61,199 nucleotides of DNA from Natrialbaceae archaeon. GTDB lineage: Archaea; Halobacteriota; Halobacteria; Halobacteriales; Natrialbaceae. Position numbers and translations under genes: made by a program. The notes under the pieces are model-generated. The model was given only the letters and a program-made list of their open reading frames with translations. It did not search any database and had not been told where the DNA came from. The stretch's first letter is position 1. The number at the start of each line of letters is the position of its first letter. Below, piece by piece: positions 26,221-39,405 of this stretch. The stretch spans positions 1-61,199 of the forward strand of contig PWMF01000118.1 in NCBI GenBank assembly GCA_003559215.1. The letters are read 5' to 3'.

Positions 26221-28107
26221 ATGGGACGCTACGACATCGAACGCTACCTCAACGTTCGCAGCGCCTACGGGGCTTCCTTCGGTCCCGACGGCGAGCGACT
26301 CTCCTTCCTGATGGACACGACCGGCGTCGCCCAGGTCTGGACGCTCGAGGAACCTCGCGAGTGGCCCGAGCAGCGCACGTTCTACGACGAGCGGGTCACC
26401 TTCGCCTCCTGGTCGCCCGAACGGCCCGAGCTGATCTTCGGGATGGACGAGGGCGGCAACGAGCGCGCCCAGCTCTACCGACTCGACGCCGAGACGGGCG
26501 AGATCGAGAACCTGACCGCGATGCCCGACGCGAAACACCGCTGGGGCGGCTGGAGCCACGACGGCGACCGCTTCGCGTTCGCCTCGAACCGCCGCGACGA
26601 GTCCGTCTTCGACATCTACGTGCAGGGTCGCGACGAGACCGGCGACGAGGCCGACCTCGTCTACGAGGGCGACGGCTGGCTCTCGCTGGCGGGCTGGAGT
26701 CCCGACGATTCCCGCGTGCTCGTCTCGCAGGCCTACTCCAACTTCGACCAGGACCTGTACGTGCTCGACCTCGAAACCGAGGAGCTCGAGCACCTCACGC
26801 CCCACGAGGGCGACATCCGCTACGGGAGCGCGAGTTGGGCGCCCGACGGCGGGGGGATCTACCTCGTGACCGACGAGGGCGACGCCGACACGCTGTACCT
26901 GGCGTATCTGGACCTGGAGCGCGGGGCGCAAAGCGCCCCGGAGAGTCGAGGGGAGCGGGAAACGACCCGCGAGAGCGGCGAGCTCGAGCCCGTCGTCGCC
27001 GACGAAGAGTGGAACGTCGACGGGATCGCGCTGGACGACGAGACGGGCCGGTTCGTCTACTCGAAGAACGTCGAGGGCTACACGGAGCTGACGGTCGGCG
27101 AGTTCGACGCCGACGACCCGACCGAGTTCGAGACCTTCCCCGAACCGGATCTGCCGGGCGGCGTCGCCGGCGGCGTGAGTTTCGATCCCGACGCCGAGCG
27201 CTTCGCCCTGTCGACGACCGGTGATACGGTGAACACGAACGCCTTCGTGGTCGACGTCGAGACTGGCGAAGCCGAACGCTGGACCGCGGCGCCGACCGGC
27301 GGGATCCCGCCCGAGACGTTCGACGAGTCCGAACTGGTTCACGTCGAGAGTTTCGACGGGTTGGAGGTGCCCGGGTTCCTCACGCTCCCCGGCGAGGACG
27401 AGGCGAGCGAGACCGAAACTGGCGAAGGCGTTCCCGTCATCGTCGACATCCACGGCGGCCCCGAGGGCCAGCGCCGGCCCTCCTTCTCGAGCGTCAAACA
27501 GTACTTCCTCGACCGGGGGTACGCTTACTTCGAGCCCAACGTCCGTGGATCGGCGGGGTACGGCGCCGACTACGCCGCGCTCGACGACGTCGAGAAGCGA
27601 ATGGACTCCGTAGCCGACATCCGTGCCTGCGTCGAGTGGTTGCAGGACCACGAGGCCGTGGATCCCGATCGGATCGTCGCAAAGGGCGGCTCCTACGGAG
27701 GCTTCATGGTGCTCGCGTCGATGACGGAGTATCCCGAGCTCTGGGCCGCCGGGATCGACATCGTCGGCATCGCCAACTTCGTCACGTTCCTCGAGAACAC
27801 CGGCGACTGGCGCCGCGAGCTACGCGAGGCCGAGTACGGCAGCCTCGCCGAGGACCGGGAGTTCCTCGAGAGGATCTCGCCGACGAACAACATTGAGCAC
27901 ATCGCGGCCCCGCTGTTCGTCCTCCACGGCGAGAACGACCCCCGCGTGCCGGTCGGCGAGGCCGAACAGATCGCCGAGAAGGCCGAGGCGCAGGGCGTTC
28001 CGGTCCGCAAGCTGATCTTCGAGGACGAGGGCCACGGCTTCTCGAAGCTCGAGAACCGCATCGAGGCCTACTCGGCGATCGCGGAGTTCCTCGAGGAACA
28101 CGTGTGA
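26221..28107 (+). CDS. S9-family serine peptidase (acylaminoacyl-peptidase / prolyl oligopeptidase type)
   Basis: A 628-residue cytosolic peptidase. The first ~370 residues form a WD/TolB-like beta-propeller (repeated FSFDPDA- and WSPDD-type strands); the last ~250 are an alpha/beta hydrolase. The catalytic triad is Ser491 in KGGSYGGF, Asp573 in HGENDPRVP and His605 in EDEGHGF. The HGGPEGQRRPSF loop supplies the oxyanion region. Such enzymes trim short peptides or N-acylated residues. No signal peptide is visible and the gene stands alone. Confidence 0.93.
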   Translation: MGRYDIERYLNVRSAYGASFGPDGERLSFLMDTTGVAQVWTLEEPREWPEQRTFYDERVTFASWSPERPELIFGMDEGGNERAQLYRLDAETGEIENLTAMPDAKHRWGGWSHDGDRFAFASNRRDESVFDIYVQGRDETGDEADLVYEGDGWLSLAGWSPDDSRVLVSQAYSNFDQDLYVLDLETEELEHLTPHEGDIRYGSASWAPDGGGIYLVTDEGDADTLYLAYLDLERGAQSAPESRGERETTRESGELEPVVADEEWNVDGIALDDETGRFVYSKNVEGYTELTVGEFDADDPTEFETFPEPDLPGGVAGGVSFDPDAERFALSTTGDTVNTNAFVVDVETGEAERWTAAPTGGIPPETFDESELVHVESFDGLEVPGFLTLPGEDEASETETGEGVPVIVDIHGGPEGQRRPSFSSVKQYFLDRGYAYFEPNVRGSAGYGADYAALDDVEKRMDSVADIRACVEWLQDHEAVDPDRIVAKGGSYGGFMVLASMTEYPELWAAGIDIVGIANFVTFLENTGDWRRELREAEYGSLAEDREFLERISPTNNIEHIAAPLFVLHGENDPRVPVGEAEQIAEKAEAQGVPVRKLIFEDEGHGFSKLENRIEAYSAIAEFLEEHV

Positions 28108-28501
28108 CATCCTCTCCGAGGTAAACGGCGGAGCTTCCCACAGCGAAGGCTTGCTAGGTTGGGAGATTTACGGTGTAACATTCCCGAGGGAAGGCTGGCA
28201 GTGCCACGCTACCGTTACCCCTACCCACCGTCGAGAAACGGGGATTCGGGGTTCTCTTTTGCTTCCTACACCCCGTTCAGTACACTCGAAGAGGTCTTCG
28301 GTGTCGCCATCAGTCGCTTCAGTAGAGAATCGTCCAGAACTATCCCTCCCGATCGTTAGAAATTAAACACTCGATCAAATTCGGGTCGTACTCTTATGTG
28401 GATTCCGTCGATACGTTCGTCCGGATCGAACCACGCGAGTCTGAGACAGTCGAGTGCGGTAGCGGTACGGTCGCGAAACCGATCGCACGACGATTCAGAC
28501 A
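28108..28501. other. 394-base intergenic region, possible IS200/IS605-type end remnant
   Basis: No supported gene. Just after the S9 peptidase stop, 28113-28137 contains CTCCG and CGGAG arms with AAACGG in the loop, followed by CTTCCCAC. This resembles, from memory, hairpin ends that follow tnpB genes of haloarchaeal IS200/IS605-group elements, but no transposase sequence is present. An AT-rich patch at 28358-28372 (GAAATTAAAC) may be part of a promoter for the downstream Tat protein, though it is ~135 bases from its start. Confidence 0.3.
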
Positions 28502-29343
28502 ATGATGGATCAAGACGGGAGCACGACTCGACGTACCGTTCTCAAACTGACTGGAGCGGCCCTGGCGGCGGGCGGGCTCGGTGCAGGCTCCGCGGCCGCG
28601 GAGGCCGGTTCCGACTGGGCCGAATCCGACGTGTCGTCGGACGGGACTCTTACGGGTACGGTGATCTCGAGCCACGGCCCGGTCGCCGCCGGCGAAGGCG
28701 GCGTCGTCCTCGCCCGACGGGTTACCGGCTGGGAGCCGCTCATCGAGGTCGGTCCGACGACGGAGTCGAACCCGCTGAACGATATCGCGGTCACCGACGA
28801 CGGGCGCCACGTCTGGTTCGCCGGCGGCAGCGGCGTTATCGGCCGTTACGACGTCGAGGCCCACCAGCTCACCGACTACTCCGCGCCCGAAGTCGAGGAG
28901 GAAGACGGGAGCAGAAGCGAGAAGACGAGCACCTGGGAGTCGCTCGACGTCGCCGGTGACGCGGGCGAGGAGCGGGTCGTCCTCGCGAACGGCTCCGGCG
29001 AGGTCCTCCCTGGAGAGCTCACGGACGAGGGCGGTGTCGACTGGGGCACGGCCGTCGAACCGGGTGCCGGAACGACGATTACCGGTGTGTCGCTCTACGA
29101 GCGCAACGCCGGCTTCGTCGCCGACACCGAGGGAGCGGTCTACGAGACGAGCGACGGCGGCGAATCCTGGGACGATGAGGGGCCGTCGGCGGGAGCGGAA
29201 CGACGGTCACCCGACGGCTGTACGGCTGGGAGGCCGACGAGACGCCCACGGACGTCGAGCTGCAGGACGTCGTCCTGACCGACGACTTCCTCGATATCGC
29301 GGTCGGCGGCGAGGGAGCGGTCCTCGAGCGCGACCGCCGGTAA
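28502..29343 (+). pseudogene. Tat-exported beta-propeller (Ycf48-like) protein with a one-base frameshift
   Basis: The start MMDQDGSTTRRTVLKLTGAA is a Tat signal followed by repeats typical of photosystem-assembly/WD-like propellers (GWEPLIEVG, WFAGGSGVIGRYD, GFVADTEGAVYETSDGG). The original frame runs into a basic, unlike tail after GESWDDEG and would stop at 29278. Adding one G in the GGGG run at 29179-29182 restores a natural reading: DEGAVGGSG, then RRLYGWEADETP and LDIAVGGEGAVLERDRR, ending at TAA 29341-29343, giving 280 residues. So either the gene is disrupted or the base was missed in sequencing the homopolymer. The gene is otherwise intact. Confidence 0.7.
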
Positions 29344-29570
29344 CCGCTCCGAACGAACTCGAACTCACCGTACCCAGCCCGCTCTGCGATCACGACGACG
29401 ATCCGCACACGGAGCGACTCGAAGCGAACCGGGATTCGAGGAGCCCGGACCGTGAACTCCGAGGAACCGGTCTCGGCGAACCCCTCGAGCAGCCGAACAC
29501 ACACTCGAGAGAGATATTCACGATTCCGATTCCGCCGACGTTTTTTAGCGTCGGATCTGTAGGAGCACCC

Positions 29571-30605
29571 ATGCAGTGGCGGCGAGCTGTCGCCGGACTC
29601 GTCGTTGCCGTCGGCGTCGTGGGACTGTTCGTCTCCGGCGTCGGCTGGAACGAGGTGCTCGAGCACGTCCGAGCGGCGCATCCCGGGGCGCTCGCGGCCG
29701 CCCTCGTCGCGGGTCTCGGGATGCTCGCGCTCCGCGGAGCGCTGGTCAAACGACTGCTCGCGCCGATCGACGGCGCGGCGAGCGGAACGACGTTCGCGAC
29801 GGCGTACCTCTCGGGATACTTCGCTCGCAGCGCCCTCCCGTGGGGTCGCTCGACCGGGACCCCGATTATGGCCTACCTGCTCGCTCGGGATTCCGACTCG
29901 GAGTTCGAGGACAACCTCGCGGTCGTCGCCGCCGCGGAGGGGTTCAACCTCGTCGGCAGCCTGGTGCTCGCCGGGATCGGGATCGCGATCTTCGCCACCG
30001 TCGGCGGCGGCTCGGTGGATACCGTCATCGGCAGCCTCGCGGTCGCCGGCGGCGGCGGTCTGCTGACTGCCGGCGCCCTGATCGTGGTCTTCAACCGCGG
30101 TATTGCACGTCGCGTCTCGTTCGGCCTCGCGGCCCGCTGTGAAACCGCCGTGGGCGCCGTGCCGCGGCTTCCGAGCGTTCAGGGGCGTCTCACGGGTCGG
30201 ATCGACGGCTTCTTCGGGACGCTCGAGGCGATCCAGGCCTCGCGGCGCACGCTCGTCGCGACGTTCGGGATCGCACTTGCGAGCTGGGTGCTCAATGCCT
30301 TGCCCCTGTACTTCGGGCTGCTCGCGCTCGGGGTCGACGTTCCGCTAGCACTGGTTCTCGTCTGTGCGCCGCTAGCCTCCTTCGGCGGGATCGTTCCGCT
30401 GCCCGGCGGTAGCGGCGGGATCGAGGTCGTGCTGGCGAGCCTGCTCGTCGCGACCGCCGGGGTTCCGGCCGGCGTCGCGACCGCAGCCGCGTTGCTGTAC
30501 CGGCTGACGACCTACTGGGCCCACTTCGCGATCAGCGGCTGCGTGGCCGTGTTAGTCTCGGTGTTCGGGACGAAGCCCGCACTCCCGATCGATCGCGGCC
30601 TTTAG
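29571..30605 (+). CDS. UPF0104 / lysylphosphatidylglycerol-synthase-type membrane protein
   Basis: A 344-residue membrane protein with about eight helices. The family pattern is visible: a first helix AGLVVAVGVVGLFVSGV, LSGYFARSALPWGRSTGTP, then PLPGGSGGIEVVLA near residue ~275. Relatives include YbhN and the membrane half of MprF, and some archaeal ones act in lipid-linked sugar pathways. The ATG at 29571 is chosen because the longer upstream frame is Arg-rich and non-coding in character. Its last four bases overlap the end of egsA on the other strand. The neighbouring lipid (egsA) and sugar (epimerase) genes fit a cell-envelope role, which is inference. Confidence 0.82.
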   Translation: MQWRRAVAGLVVAVGVVGLFVSGVGWNEVLEHVRAAHPGALAAALVAGLGMLALRGALVKRLLAPIDGAASGTTFATAYLSGYFARSALPWGRSTGTPIMAYLLARDSDSEFEDNLAVVAAAEGFNLVGSLVLAGIGIAIFATVGGGSVDTVIGSLAVAGGGGLLTAGALIVVFNRGIARRVSFGLAARCETAVGAVPRLPSVQGRLTGRIDGFFGTLEAIQASRRTLVATFGIALASWVLNALPLYFGLLALGVDVPLALVLVCAPLASFGGIVPLPGGSGGIEVVLASLLVATAGVPAGVATAAALLYRLTTYWAHFAISGCVAVLVSVFGTKPALPIDRGL

Positions 30606-31663
30606 TCGATGACGCCCGTCTTCGTCGCGACCTCGCGGGCGGCCCGCTCGTTCATTCCGTTGCCGAGGATCGTGTAACGGTCGCGGATCTCGTGGCAGGT
30701 CGTCAACGCCTCGATCACCGTCTCGTCATCGATGCCGAGCTCGGCAGCCGTCGTCGGCGCGTCGATGCTCGCCAGCGCCGAGCGGATGTCCTGCCAGATC
30801 CCCCGCTCGCCCCCGTGGAGGTAGGCAGTCACGATCGAGCCGACGCCGACCTGGTGGCCGTGCAGGGCGGCGCCGGGCGCGAGGCGGTCGAGCTGGTGGG
30901 AAAAGAGGTGTTCGGCACCGCTTGCGGGTAGCGAGGAGCCGGCGATGCTCATCGCGACGCCCGAGGACATCAACGCCTTGGTGACGATCCAGGCCGACTC
31001 CTCGAGGCCGGGGCGGACGTGGTCTGCGTTGTCGACGAGGATCTCGGCGGTCATCTCCGAGAGGGCGGCGGCGTACTCCGAGTACTCGACGTTCTGGAGC
31101 CGGCGGGCGAGCCGCCAGTCCATGACGGCGGTGTAGTTCGAGATGATGTCCGCACAGCCGGCGGTCGTCAGCTCCCAGGGTGCCTCCGCGAGGACGCCGG
31201 TGTCTGCGATCACCGCCAGCGGCGGCTCGGCGGCGACGCTGTGGCGGGTATCGCCGTCTGGCACCGAGCCGCGGTTGCTGACGATCCCGTCGTGGCTGGC
31301 CGCCGTCGGCACCGAGAGAAACCCCATCTCGAGGTGTTCGCTGGCCATCTTCGCGATGTCGATCGCCTTCCCGCCGCCGATGCCGACGAGGTAGGATGCT
31401 TCTTCGGCCTCGGCGGTCTCGATCACCTCCTCGACGGCGTCGAACGACGCCGACTCGACGGTGACGACCGCCGGCTCGATGCCGACGGCTTCGAAGTCGG
31501 CCGCGATCGGCTCCGCCGCGAGCCGACGCGGTGTCGGGCTGGTCACGAACAGCGGCCGTCCCTGGAGGTGGAGTTCGTCCACGGCGTCGACGACGTCCGA
31601 CAGCACGTCGTGGCCGACGATAACGTTCCGCGGAAGGCGAATCCACGTCGACTTCTCGAACAT
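30602..31663 (-). CDS. egsA: NAD(P)-dependent sn-glycerol-1-phosphate dehydrogenase
   Basis: A 353-residue enzyme that makes the sn-glycerol-1-phosphate backbone of archaeal ether lipids from dihydroxyacetone phosphate. Visible features: a nucleotide-binding segment GIGGGKAIDIAK (~95-106), SVPTAASHDGIVSNRGS, AGCADIISNYTA and the metal-binding His residues in GAEHLFSHQLD and HGHQVGVG. It is a hallmark archaeal gene with full family length. It is transcribed towards, and overlaps by four bases, the UPF0104 gene. Confidence 0.96.
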   Translation of the reverse strand: MFEKSTWIRLPRNVIVGHDVLSDVVDAVDELHLQGRPLFVTSPTPRRLAAEPIAADFEAVGIEPAVVTVESASFDAVEEVIETAEAEEASYLVGIGGGKAIDIAKMASEHLEMGFLSVPTAASHDGIVSNRGSVPDGDTRHSVAAEPPLAVIADTGVLAEAPWELTTAGCADIISNYTAVMDWRLARRLQNVEYSEYAAALSEMTAEILVDNADHVRPGLEESAWIVTKALMSSGVAMSIAGSSLPASGAEHLFSHQLDRLAPGAALHGHQVGVGSIVTAYLHGGERGIWQDIRSALASIDAPTTAAELGIDDETVIEALTTCHEIRDRYTILGNGMNERAAREVATKTGVID

Positions 31664-31745
31664 ACGGTAGCTGAGTCACCAGCGGAATATACGTGTTGTT
31701 GCCCGCCGACACGATCGCGACAGGAGCTCGAGCAGTGGTCGGCGG

Positions 31746-32735
31746 TCAGAACGTGTCGAGGATCCCCAGCACGCGCTCCTCGCTCTCGCGGTCGGGCTCG
31801 TGCTCGCTGCCGTCGCGGTCGCTCTCGAGGTGGTCTGCGACCGAGCGGGCCATCGCTTCGTCGACCGGCGTCGACTCCCAGCCGAGCGCCGCGAGTTTGG
31901 CGGTCGAGAGGACGTGGGGGTACTCCCGGTAGAGGACGTAGTCGTCGGGCTCGATGGAGCCCGCCTCGAGTTCGCGGGGACCGGCAGTGACGACATCGAC
32001 CGTGGTGTCTAATACGTCGGCGATCAGCTCGAGGGCCTCTTCGAGCGTGACGAGCCGTCGGTCGCCGACGTTGTAGGCCTCGCCGGCCTCGCCCCGTTCG
32101 GCGACGATCCGCAGGGCGCTGGCGACGTCCTCGACGTACGCACGGTGCCAGAGGTTCGTCCCGTCGCCGGGGACGACGACTCGATCGAAGCGGTTGACGC
32201 GGTCGATCCAGAAGTCCAGGCGCTCCGTGTAATCGTGGGGGCCGTAGACGATACAGGGTCGAACGGCCATGGCTCGGACGCCTCGCTTGGCCGCGGCGAA
32301 CACCGCCCGGTCCCCCTGTGCCTTGCGCGGGCCGTAGGTCGCGCCGGAGTCGTCGACCGCCTCGTCGGGAGTACAATCGGCCAGCGGCGTCTCGTCCTCC
32401 CGCTTGGGGATCTCCTCGCGGCCGTACGCCGCCCCGCTTGAGACGAAGACGTACGCCTCACAGTCGTCGAAGATCCGAGTCGCCGCCTGAACGTCCTTCG
32501 GATAGTAGGCGACGCAGTCAAAGACGGCGTCGGGACCGACCTCGAGCGCGGCTGCCTCGAGCGCCGAGTCGTTCGTTCGGTCACCCTCGATCCGGCGGAC
32601 CCGGTCGTCGTCGGCGAAGGGATTCTCGTGGCTCCCGCGGTTGAAGATCGTCACGTCGTAGCCGTGCTCGAGCAGTTCCTCGACGAGGTGGCGGCCGATG
32701 AAGCGCGTGCCGCCGATGACGAGTGCGTCGTCCAT
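31746..32735 (-). CDS. NAD-dependent epimerase/dehydratase-family protein
   Basis: A 329-residue extended/atypical short-chain dehydrogenase. The dinucleotide-binding loop is VIGGTRFIGRHL at residues 5-16. The catalytic Tyr-x3-Lys appears as YGPRK in the middle, and a Pro-rich VRPCIVYGPHDY segment follows. Relatives act on nucleotide sugars or RNA-binding isoforms; the substrate cannot be inferred. The long upstream extension of the frame is Arg-rich, so the ATG at 32735 is taken. The C-terminus is acidic. It lies 82 bases upstream of egsA on the same strand and may share its transcript. Confidence 0.85.
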   Translation of the reverse strand: MDDALVIGGTRFIGRHLVEELLEHGYDVTIFNRGSHENPFADDDRVRRIEGDRTNDSALEAAALEVGPDAVFDCVAYYPKDVQAATRIFDDCEAYVFVSSGAAYGREEIPKREDETPLADCTPDEAVDDSGATYGPRKAQGDRAVFAAAKRGVRAMAVRPCIVYGPHDYTERLDFWIDRVNRFDRVVVPGDGTNLWHRAYVEDVASALRIVAERGEAGEAYNVGDRRLVTLEEALELIADVLDTTVDVVTAGPRELEAGSIEPDDYVLYREYPHVLSTAKLAALGWESTPVDEAMARSVADHLESDRDGSEHEPDRESEERVLGILDTF

Positions 32736-32860
32736 GTGCCGTCGTCGTCGCTGGAACGGAAAACGGTAGCGAAGCCGACGGTTCGAGACGCCGAACTCCG
32801 GCACGGCTCTCGCTCGAGCCGAGTCGCCGTCGTTTTGGTCCGGTGAAGTCGAGATCGGGT

Positions 32861-33292
32861 ATGACCGGCACCTACGTCCTCGCGATCGACGTCGACCGGC
32901 CGATCGCCGTCGAGGTCGGCGCGCTCGGGGAGTACGAGTTCGAAGCCGAAACGTACGCCTACGTCGGCAGCGCGTTCGGTCCTGGCGGGTTCGCCCGGCT
33001 GGATCGGCACCGCGAGCTGGCCCGCGGCGAGCGCGACGTTCGCCACTGGCACGTCGACTACCTGCTCGGTCACGAAGCGACGACCCTCGTCGCGACCGTT
33101 CGATATCCCGACGCCGATCAGGAGTGCGAACTCGCGGGCGCGCTCCCCGGCGAGTCGGTCCCCGAGTTCGGCGCCTCCGACTGCGACTGCCCGACCCACC
33201 TGCTCGAGACCCCCGGGCTCGAGACGCTGCTCGGGGCGGCCGACGACGCGGGGGGCGTCCTCGAGGACGACTCCGAGGCCGAAGCCGACTAG
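32861..33292 (+). CDS. DUF123 / GIY-YIG-like protein
   Basis: A 143-residue protein of the DUF123 family, related to the GIY-YIG nuclease fold and often found fused to or near endonuclease III. Diagnostic segments are AYVGSAFGPGGFARLDRH (GIY-YIG-like loop with a basic helix) and RHWHVDYLLGH. Two Cys in SDCDCPTHLL follow. The ATG at 32861 is chosen because the upstream frame is Arg/Pro-rich. It is divergent from the epimerase with ~125 bases between. Nuclease activity of DUF123 is not established. Confidence 0.82.
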   Translation: MTGTYVLAIDVDRPIAVEVGALGEYEFEAETYAYVGSAFGPGGFARLDRHRELARGERDVRHWHVDYLLGHEATTLVATVRYPDADQECELAGALPGESVPEFGASDCDCPTHLLETPGLETLLGAADDAGGVLEDDSEAEAD

Positions 33293-33324
33293 ACGTTATA
33301 CGGATCGCCCGCGAACCGTGCCGC

Positions 33325-33921
33325 ATGTCCGAGATGGACGTCGACCCCGAACTACGCGACGACGCGATGGACCGATTTCCGGTACCCGACTACGAGGACC
33401 TCCCCGAGGACCTGCAAGAGCGGATCGTCGAGGAGACCGAACGAGCCGGCTTCACGCCGAACGTGTTCTCCGCGCTCGCGTACAGACCCTCGCACTTCCG
33501 GGCTTTCTTCGCGTACCACGACGCCCTGGTCGAGGAGACGGCCCTCGAGCGCGAGGAGATCGAGATGATCGTCGTCGCGGTCTCCGGTGTCAATCACTGC
33601 TACTACTGTAACGTCGCCCACGGCGCGCTCGTTCGAATCTACGCCGACGATCCGCTGCTGGCCGACCAGTTGGTCGCGAACTACCGAACGGCCGATATCA
33701 ACGAGGCACATCGGACGATGCTCGACGTCGCCGTGAAACTCACCGAGCGACCGACCGAGGTCGAGGAAGCCGACCTCGAGGCGCTGCGCGAGGCCGGTTT
33801 CAGCGAGGAGGCGCTGTGGGATATCGCCTCCGTGACGGCCTTCTACAACCTGAGCAACCGGCTAGCGATGTTCGCCGGGATGCGACCGAACGAGGAGTTT
33901 CACACGCTGGGTCGCGAGTAG
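33325..33921 (+). CDS. AhpD-like peroxidase-related (carboxymuconolactone decarboxylase family) protein
   Basis: A 198-residue all-helical protein of the alkylhydroperoxidase AhpD/CMD superfamily. The redox motif is HCYYCNVAHG (Cys-x2-Cys with His), and the flanks match the peroxidase-related subfamily (EEIEMIVVAVSGVNHC before it, DIASVTAFYNLSNR near the C-terminus). These proteins reduce peroxides or act in stress defence. It follows the DUF123 gene by 32 bases, perhaps in one transcript. Confidence 0.88.
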   Translation: MSEMDVDPELRDDAMDRFPVPDYEDLPEDLQERIVEETERAGFTPNVFSALAYRPSHFRAFFAYHDALVEETALEREEIEMIVVAVSGVNHCYYCNVAHGALVRIYADDPLLADQLVANYRTADINEAHRTMLDVAVKLTERPTEVEEADLEALREAGFSEEALWDIASVTAFYNLSNRLAMFAGMRPNEEFHTLGRE

Positions 33922-34019
33922 CGACCGTCGCCCGTCCGCAGTTTCCCGGTTCGAGCCGGCGAGCGATCTGTTTCGTGAGCAGAAACTTCTTGTATACTGA
34001 TAGGAAAGGTGAACGTACC

Positions 34020-34490
34020 GTGGATCCCATCCCGACTCGGGTCGAACGGATCGCGGCGATCGTCGCGATCCTCGCCGCGTTGCTGTTGGTGCCGGCAGCC
34101 GCGCTCGGCCCCGGAATCGCCGTCGTCGTTCTGCTGTTCGTTGCGATCACCGGCGGAACGATCGCGAAAGCCCGCGCCGGCGCCGACGGACTCGTGGCGT
34201 TCGGCGCGGGTTCGGTGCCCGACGACGACCCCGAGGCCGAACGGTACCGGGATCGGCGGGAACGGGAAGCCGAGCGACTCCGTTCGATCGCAACGTACGA
34301 GTACGACCCGCGGCTCGATCGATTGCTGGCGGTCGCACTCGTCGTCGTCGGCGTCGGCGCCCTGGCGGCCGTCGCGTCCGGCGTCGGAGACGGCGGACGG
34401 ATGACCGCGTATCTCCTGGGCGGCGCCCTGGTCGCGCTCAACTGTGCGCTGGTCGCCTATGCGACATCGCACATGAACGCCGACGACTGA
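34020..34490 (+). CDS. Small membrane protein of unknown function (four predicted helices)
   Basis: A 156-residue protein: two hydrophobic segments near the N-terminus (IAAIVAILAALLLVPAA and IAVVVLLFVAITGG), a charged central loop rich in Glu and Arg, and two more hydrophobic segments near the C-terminus. The start is a GTG at 34020; a purine-rich GGAAAGG lies 14 bases upstream and TATAC ~20 bases further. No in-frame ATG exists before residue ~130. I do not recognise the family. Confidence 0.65.
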   Translation: MDPIPTRVERIAAIVAILAALLLVPAAALGPGIAVVVLLFVAITGGTIAKARAGADGLVAFGAGSVPDDDPEAERYRDRREREAERLRSIATYEYDPRLDRLLAVALVVVGVGALAAVASGVGDGGRMTAYLLGGALVALNCALVAYATSHMNADD

Positions 34491-34515
34491 GGGGAAAACG
34501 AGGAACGGATCGGGG

Positions 34516-39063
<4,548 letters not shown>

Positions 39064-39405
39064 ACCCCCTCCTTAGGAGATCTCCCATAAGAGGCTGCCC
39101 CATAATGGCTAAGTGTATTATATACACATATAAGGCCATATAAGGTTAACTGGATGATCTATACTGTAGATCACGGTAGGAGTCCGGGTGTCTGCCGATT
39201 GGCACGCGGAGCTGATCGGCGAAACGGTACGGAAAGGTGTCAGAGGCACGTAGTGTTCACCCACCAGAGTGAACACAACACTCGTACATCGTTCCCGATG
39301 GATAAGCAATATTTGGTTAAAGAGTTAGGTAGGACGCGAAACCCACCCGCGCGAAGGACCCCGTCTACGGCCTCGAGCGGTCGATTGAGCCGGCAGGCGG
39401 ACCGT
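39064..39405. promoter_or_regulatory. gltB upstream region with two palindromes
   Basis: This 342-base AT-rich region lies between the gltB start and the end of proS. For gltB (minus strand), AT-rich candidates are the TATAATAC-type sequences around 39113-39130. Two perfect inverted repeats stand upstream: TGATCTA/TAGATCA around TACTG (39155-39173), and GTGTTCAC/GTGAACAC around an 8-base centre (39253-39276). The first sits just upstream of the TATA-like elements, a place where archaeal regulators act. The second may be another operator or a structure after proS. Confidence 0.5.
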
